A model generated the notes under the pieces. The model had not been told where the DNA came from, searched no databases, and was given only the letters and a program-made list of their open reading frames with translations. A stretch of DNA of 35,946 nucleotides from an uncultured Prevotella sp. (GTDB lineage: Bacteria > Bacteroidota > Bacteroidia > Bacteroidales > Bacteroidaceae): NCBI GenBank assembly GCA_900315545.1, contig OMZM01000016.1, positions 1 to 35,946 of the forward strand, given 5' to 3'. Shown in pieces: positions 32,631 to 35,946 of the stretch; positions within the stretch are counted from its first letter, which is position 1, and each line of letters starts with the position of its first letter. The position numbers and the translations under genes are program-made.

Positions 32631-32822
32631 ATGAAAGAAGAAATGAAATATGAAGAAGCGATGCAGCGTCTGGAAACGATAGTGTCGCAGATAGAAAACG
32701 ATGAGCTCGGCATAGACGAACTGACAGCCAGGCTGAAAGAAGCCAAACAGATGCTGAAGACATGCAGGGACAAGCTCACGAAAACAGATAAAGAAATAAG
32801 AAAACTGTTGGACAAAGAATAG
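32631..32822 (+). CDS. xseB: Exodeoxyribonuclease VII small subunit
   Basis: XseB binds along the coiled coil of XseA and is required for an active exonuclease VII complex. The 63-residue product is the usual size and is almost all helix, with the family core YEEAMQRLETIVSQIENDEL at residues 7-26 followed by GIDELTARLKEAKQMLKTCRDKL. It lies 21 bases after xseA. The gene ends 36 bases before the promoter of ilvE; I see no clear hairpin terminator here. Confidence 0.95.
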   Translation: MKEEMKYEEAMQRLETIVSQIENDELGIDELTARLKEAKQMLKTCRDKLTKTDKEIRKLLDKE

Positions 32823-32858
32823 TTTTGCAGAAAGTTTGATTTCTTTTTTAAGCTAAAA

Positions 32859-32890
32859 TTTGGTTGTTACAATCATTCTTCGTAATTTTG
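32859..32890 (+). promoter_or_regulatory. Promoter of ilvE
   Basis: TTTG (32859-32862), a 20-bp spacer and TAATTTTG (32883-32890) match the Bacteroidota consensus. The predicted 5' untranslated region is about 95 bases and AT-rich near the start codon. Confidence 0.78.
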
Positions 32891-32993
32891 CGCAATGTAT
32901 GAGCGGGACATCATATCCGTTCGGTGCGAAATCAGTAGATGAAAAAAGTTAAACAAAAATAAATTCAATAATTTAAAACTTTAAATAAACCGT

Positions 32994-34016
32994 ATGAAAA
33001 ACTTAGATTGGGCAAGTCTGCCTTTCGGATATGTGCAGGCTGACTACAATGTTCGCTGCTACTATCGCGACGGAAAGTGGGGAGAAATAGAAGTAAGTTC
33101 TGACCCTAACATCAATATGTCTATCGCTGCAACATGTCTGCACTATGGACAGGAAGGCTTCGAGGGACTGAAAGCATATCGTGGCAAGGACGGCAAGGTG
33201 CGCATGTTCCGCGTGAAAGACAATGCTGAACGTCTGCAGCAGACTGCTCGCGGACTGCTGATGGCAGAAGTTCCGACAGAGCTTTTTGCAGAAATGTGCA
33301 AGAAAGTAGTATTGATGAATGAAGACTGGATTCCTCCATACGAGACTGGAGCAACACTCTATCTGCGTCCGCTGCTTATAGGTACAGGCGCACAGGTTGG
33401 TGTTCGCCCTGCAACAGAATACTGTTTCCTTATCTTCGTGACACCTGTTGGTCCATACTTCAAGGGTGGTTTCAGCTGCAATCCTTACGTTATCACACGT
33501 CAGTGGGACCGTGCTGCACCTCTCGGAACAGGCCGCTACAAGGTTGGTGGCAACTATGCTGCTTCCCTGCAGGCAAGCAAGTTTGCTCACGACAAGGGCT
33601 ATGCTGCTGAGTTCTACCTCGATGCAAAGGAAAAGAAATATATGGACGAGTGTGGTGCTGCCAACTTCTTCGGTATCAAGGACAACACATACGTTACTCC
33701 AAAGACTGACTCTATCCTGCCAAGTATCACTAACCGCAGCCTGATGCAGCTTGCAGAAGACTTCGGAATGAAGGTAGAGCGCCGTCCTATTCCTGAGGAA
33801 GAGCTGTCTACATTCGAGGAGGCTGGAGCTTGCGGAACAGCAGCCGTCATCAGCCCGATATCTTATATTGACGACTTGGAGAACGACAAGCGCTATACTA
33901 TCTCAAAGGATGGACAGCCTGGTCCTATCTCTAAGAAACTTTATGACACTCTTCGCGGCATACAGTATGGTACCGTAGAAGACAAGCATGACTGGATTAC
34001 TATAATTAAAGAATAA
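32994..34016 (+). CDS. ilvE: Branched-chain amino acid aminotransferase
   Basis: IlvE reversibly transfers the amino group between glutamate and the keto acids of leucine, isoleucine and valine. The 340-residue class IV PLP enzyme is of the longer BCAT type. It shows LHYGQEGFEGLKAYRG near 49-64, RPLLIGTGAQVGVRPA near 125-140, the PLP lysine K183 in GRYKVGGNYAASL and KYMDECGAANFFGI. EEAGACGTAAVISPI occupies the C-terminal half. The gene has its own promoter and a strong terminator. Its codon choice is noticeably more uniform than that of its neighbours, suggesting high expression. Confidence 0.95.
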   Translation: MKNLDWASLPFGYVQADYNVRCYYRDGKWGEIEVSSDPNINMSIAATCLHYGQEGFEGLKAYRGKDGKVRMFRVKDNAERLQQTARGLLMAEVPTELFAEMCKKVVLMNEDWIPPYETGATLYLRPLLIGTGAQVGVRPATEYCFLIFVTPVGPYFKGGFSCNPYVITRQWDRAAPLGTGRYKVGGNYAASLQASKFAHDKGYAAEFYLDAKEKKYMDECGAANFFGIKDNTYVTPKTDSILPSITNRSLMQLAEDFGMKVERRPIPEEELSTFEEAGACGTAAVISPISYIDDLENDKRYTISKDGQPGPISKKLYDTLRGIQYGTVEDKHDWITIIKE

Positions 34017-34030
34017 TTTTACGATTTTGA

Positions 34031-34072
34031 AATATCCCCTTTGCGACAATCAGGCAAAGGGGATATTATTTT
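34031..34072 (+). terminator. Intrinsic terminator after ilvE
   Basis: A perfect 14-bp stem AATATCCCCTTTGC (34031-34044) pairs with GCAAAGGGGATATT (34054-34067) around a 9-base loop and is followed by ATTTT. It begins 14 bases after the ilvE stop. Confidence 0.92.
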
Positions 34073-34108
34073 AACTAACAATATTAATAATAAAAAAACT
34101 GTATTATC

Positions 34109-34726
34109 ATGAGTTTAAGAGTAACAAACAAGGAACTGAAAGAACGCGCACTGTCGCATCTTACCGGCAACTGGGGCAAGGCTGCCATTGCCACATTAAT
34201 TATGTATCTCATTGCATATATACCGTCAGTGGGAATAGACTATGCTATCGCTCAAGGATTTGGCTCATTGTGGTATTTTGTTCTCCTTCCATTGTACTAT
34301 GGCTATTATGTGCTGTTTCTTAACCTCAGCCGTACTGACGAACTGAGAACGGAAATGCTTTTCGACGGTTATAAGGAGTTCTTCCCTGTTTTCCTGACGA
34401 TGCTACTGAAGGCTATCTACATCTTCCTGTGGTCGTTGTTGCTCATTGTTCCTGGCATAATGAAAGCATATTCCTACGACATGACTGAGTTTATCATGAG
34501 AGACAACCCCGATATAAGATACGATGCAGCCATAGAAAAGAGCATGGAGATGATGAGAGGACACCGCATGCAGCTGTTCCTGCTCGACCTCAGCATGATA
34601 GGATGGGGAATATTGTGTCTGTTAACTCTTGGTATAGGTTATCTTTTCTTAGCTCCTTACATGCGCACCTCTCATGCTGAGTTCTATCAGCAACTGCTCA
34701 TTGAGGAGGAAGGAAATACATTTTAA
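34109..34726 (+). CDS. DUF975 family membrane protein
   Basis: The 205-residue protein has the DUF975 layout: a short soluble N-terminus (VTNKELKERALSHLTGNWGKA) followed by about five hydrophobic helices (roughly 25-45, 53-73, 92-120, 155-180). It also has a conserved-looking central segment MKAYSYDMTEFIMRDNPDI with AAIEKSMEMMRGHR on the cytoplasmic side. The function of this widespread family is not established. It lies 37 bases before trmB on the same strand, and the two probably share a transcript. I could not find a promoter with the usual consensus in the short gap after the ilvE terminator. Confidence 0.88.
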   Translation: MSLRVTNKELKERALSHLTGNWGKAAIATLIMYLIAYIPSVGIDYAIAQGFGSLWYFVLLPLYYGYYVLFLNLSRTDELRTEMLFDGYKEFFPVFLTMLLKAIYIFLWSLLLIVPGIMKAYSYDMTEFIMRDNPDIRYDAAIEKSMEMMRGHRMQLFLLDLSMIGWGILCLLTLGIGYLFLAPYMRTSHAEFYQQLLIEEEGNTF

Positions 34727-34763
34727 GGCTAATACATATATTAATATAACAACGAAACCATAG

Positions 34764-35534
34764 ATGGGCAAAGGAAAACTACAGAAGTTTGCTGAGATGG
34801 AAACGTTCCGCAACGTCTTCCAGTACCCTTATTCGGTCATCGAGAACGTTCCTTTCGAGATGAAAGGCAGATGGCGCGACGAGTATTTCCACAACCAGAA
34901 CCCCATTGTTCTGGAGCTTGGCTGTGGCAAAGGCGAATACACTGTCGGACTGGCACGTATGTTTCCAGACATCAACTTCATCGGTGTCGACATAAAGGGA
35001 GCACGCATGCACAAGGGCGCGAAGGAGGCTATCAGCGAAAATCTGGCAAACGTGGCTTTCCTGCGCACCAACATCGAGTTTATCGACCGCTTCTTCGGCG
35101 AGGACGAGGTGCAGGAGATATGGCTGACATTCAGCGACCCGCAGATGAAAAATCCGCGAAAGCGACTGTCGAGCACCTATTTCATGGAACGATACCGCAG
35201 GTTTCTCGCAGACAAAGGCATAGTCCACCTGAAGACTGACTCAAACTTCCTGTTCACATACACCAGATACATGGTTGAGCACAACAGCCTGCCATTGCTT
35301 TTCAGCACGGAGGATTTATACCATACCGACGGCATAGACGAAGCCACAAGGCAGATACTCGGTATCAAGACATACTACGAACAGCAGTGGATTGAGCGTG
35401 GACTGAACATCAAGTACATGAAGTTTGAGCTTCCGCGAGCCGGACTGCTCGAAGAAGCTGACATAGAAATACCGCTTGACGAATACAGAAGTTATCATCG
35501 CAACAAGCGTAGCGACAAAGAAACGGCGAAGTAA
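34764..35534 (+). CDS. trmB: tRNA (guanine46-N7)-methyltransferase
   Basis: TrmB methylates G46 in the variable loop of several tRNAs using S-adenosylmethionine. The 256-residue protein has the SAM-binding motif [17 protein letters not shown] near residues 50-66, the acidic [13 protein letters not shown] region near 75, and [13 protein letters not shown]. The family signature [14 protein letters not shown] replaces the DPWPKKRH seen in many other bacteria. [13 protein letters not shown] follows. The ATG at 34764 starts [15 protein letters not shown], usual for Bacteroidota TrmB. A terminator hairpin overlaps its stop codon. Confidence 0.94.
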   Translation: MGKGKLQKFAEMETFRNVFQYPYSVIENVPFEMKGRWRDEYFHNQNPIVLELGCGKGEYTVGLARMFPDINFIGVDIKGARMHKGAKEAISENLANVAFLRTNIEFIDRFFGEDEVQEIWLTFSDPQMKNPRKRLSSTYFMERYRRFLADKGIVHLKTDSNFLFTYTRYMVEHNSLPLLFSTEDLYHTDGIDEATRQILGIKTYYEQQWIERGLNIKYMKFELPRAGLLEEADIEIPLDEYRSYHRNKRSDKETAK

Positions 35535-35550
35535 ACCCTTCGCCGTTTTC
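35522..35550 (+). terminator. Intrinsic terminator of trmB
   Basis: AACGGCGAAG (35522-35531) pairs with CTTCGCCGTT (35538-35547) around a 6-base loop and is followed by a T-rich stretch. The TAA stop of trmB lies in the loop, so the left arm is coding sequence. Confidence 0.88.
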
Positions 35551-35615
35551 ATTTTCTTTCATCACAGAACAGACATAAAATAATAAATATAGGTTACCTC
35601 TCTGCAAAAAAAACA

Positions 35616-35683
35616 CTAATCAATTATTGCCCGTTTACCCTCGCGAGAATGCCCGCGAAAGTCGTTTCCGAAATCTGAGGGGC
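35616..35683 (-). repeat. Right block of the composite repeat, copy 4 (alone)
   Basis: On the minus strand this matches the right block of copy 3 from GCCCCTCAGATTTCG through ACGACTTTCGCGGGCATTCT to ATTGATTAG, with only a few differences (GA-GG for GA-CA in the middle, and a two-base change near the end). Here it is not preceded by the left block or an array; it is fused to the broken Crp/Fnr-type gene. Confidence 0.85.
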
Positions 35684-35912
35684 AGCGAACTCGCCCTCAA
35701 ACGAGAACCACGTGATATGCGCCTTGTCATCGCTCATTCCATATTTTACATATTTGAAACATCCTTCAATGACAAAGCCAAACCACCGTGCAGGGGGCAC
35801 CCTCGCGCTCCAACTGGTCACCCTTACGGTACTCCACCATCTTGCCATCATGCTCGCAAAACTCACGCAGCACCTGTAGATTCAAACTGTTAATCCCGAA
35901 TTTCTGTTCCAT
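35625..35912 (-). pseudogene. Broken Crp/Fnr-type regulator gene, N-terminal fragment only
   Basis: The minus strand starts ATG at 35912 and encodes MEQKFGINSLNLQVLREFCE and so on to YRKGDQLEREGAP, the beginning of a cyclic-nucleotide-binding domain as in Crp/Fnr regulators. The frame then breaks in a run of five C (about 35793-35797 on the minus strand). One base less would continue into ARWFGFVIEGCFKYVKYG and HITWFSFEGEF. About 80 codons in, homology stops and the sequence becomes the repeat right block, giving an unrelated tail to a stop at 35625-35627. The beta-barrel is incomplete and the DNA-binding helix-turn-helix is missing, so no functional regulator can be made. The family assignment is by eye from the conserved GxxxRW..F and GCFKY pattern. 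Confidence 0.75.
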
Positions 35913-35946
35913 CTATTTGATATTATACCATGTTATATTTGTCATT

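Noticed and set aside
32895-32942. Possible 15-codon leader peptide (with Ile-Ile and Val) before ilvE
   Set aside because: Its ATG lies at or before the predicted transcription start and there is no alternative terminator hairpin between it and ilvE, so classical attenuation is not supported.

Overview
This window looks like a chromosomal segment of a Prevotella-type Bacteroidota bacterium. The evidence is the gene families (PorX with a PglZ domain, a PorW/SprE-like lipoprotein, a PorT-like barrel, Fkp, a DUF4923 lipoprotein, a DUF3822 protein), the Bacteroidota promoter pattern (TTTG, 19-22 bp, TAnnTTTG), weak ribosome binding sites, and a tRNA gene with no encoded CCA. I see no phage, plasmid, transposase or CRISPR array. 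Most of the window is core genome, so the unusual content is mainly in the intergenic DNA.

Layout. 1-550: a truncated dispersed repeat, then tRNA-Pro(GGG) on the minus strand with its own promoter and terminator. 552-7782 (+): aroA, a small four-cysteine membrane protein, a PorW/SprE-like TPR lipoprotein with a long acidic tail, porX and tsaE. They are tightly spaced and probably one operon; a PorT-like gene overlaps tsaE tail to tail. 8512-9136: a composite repeat, then a small 2[4Fe-4S] ferredoxin (9209-9376). 9472-14204 (-): GH36 alpha-galactosidase, an acyltransferase-3 protein, rsmD and a DUF3822 protein, transcribed from 14204 leftward. 14306-16418 (+): a RecD-like helicase and a DUF4923 lipoprotein. 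16425-19337 (-): fkp, making GDP-fucose. 19570-22155 (-): a YfhO membrane protein. 22291-26363 (-): a dTDP-amino-sugar cluster (rfbB, a sigma-region-4-like small protein, a 3,4-ketoisomerase, a GNAT/FemAB-like transferase, a PLP aminotransferase). 26474-28980 (-): MATE transporter, cytidylate-kinase-like protein, phosphoesterase. 28981-29888: a 51-bp direct repeat and a second full composite repeat. 29889-32822 (+): a secreted subtilase, xseA and xseB. 32994-35534 (+): ilvE, a DUF975 membrane protein and trmB. 35616-35912 (-): a frameshifted, truncated Crp/Fnr-type gene fused to one module of the dispersed repeat.

How the genes relate. Three type IX secretion components (PorW-like, PorX, PorT-like) lie within 6.3 kb and are linked to aroA and tsaE. 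The window also makes two kinds of activated surface sugar: GDP-fucose through Fkp, and probably a dTDP-3-amino-3,6-dideoxyhexose through the rfbB cluster. Both are typical building blocks of Bacteroidota surface glycans. A functional connection to the secretion genes is only inference.

The most interesting unexplained structure is a family of intergenic composite repeats. Each has a conserved left block of about 170 bp, a middle array of imperfectly palindromic units with a period of about 22 bp, and a conserved right block of about 60-70 bp. The arrays differ between copies, and one stands alone at 19425-19541. They are not CRISPR and have no recognisable mobility gene.
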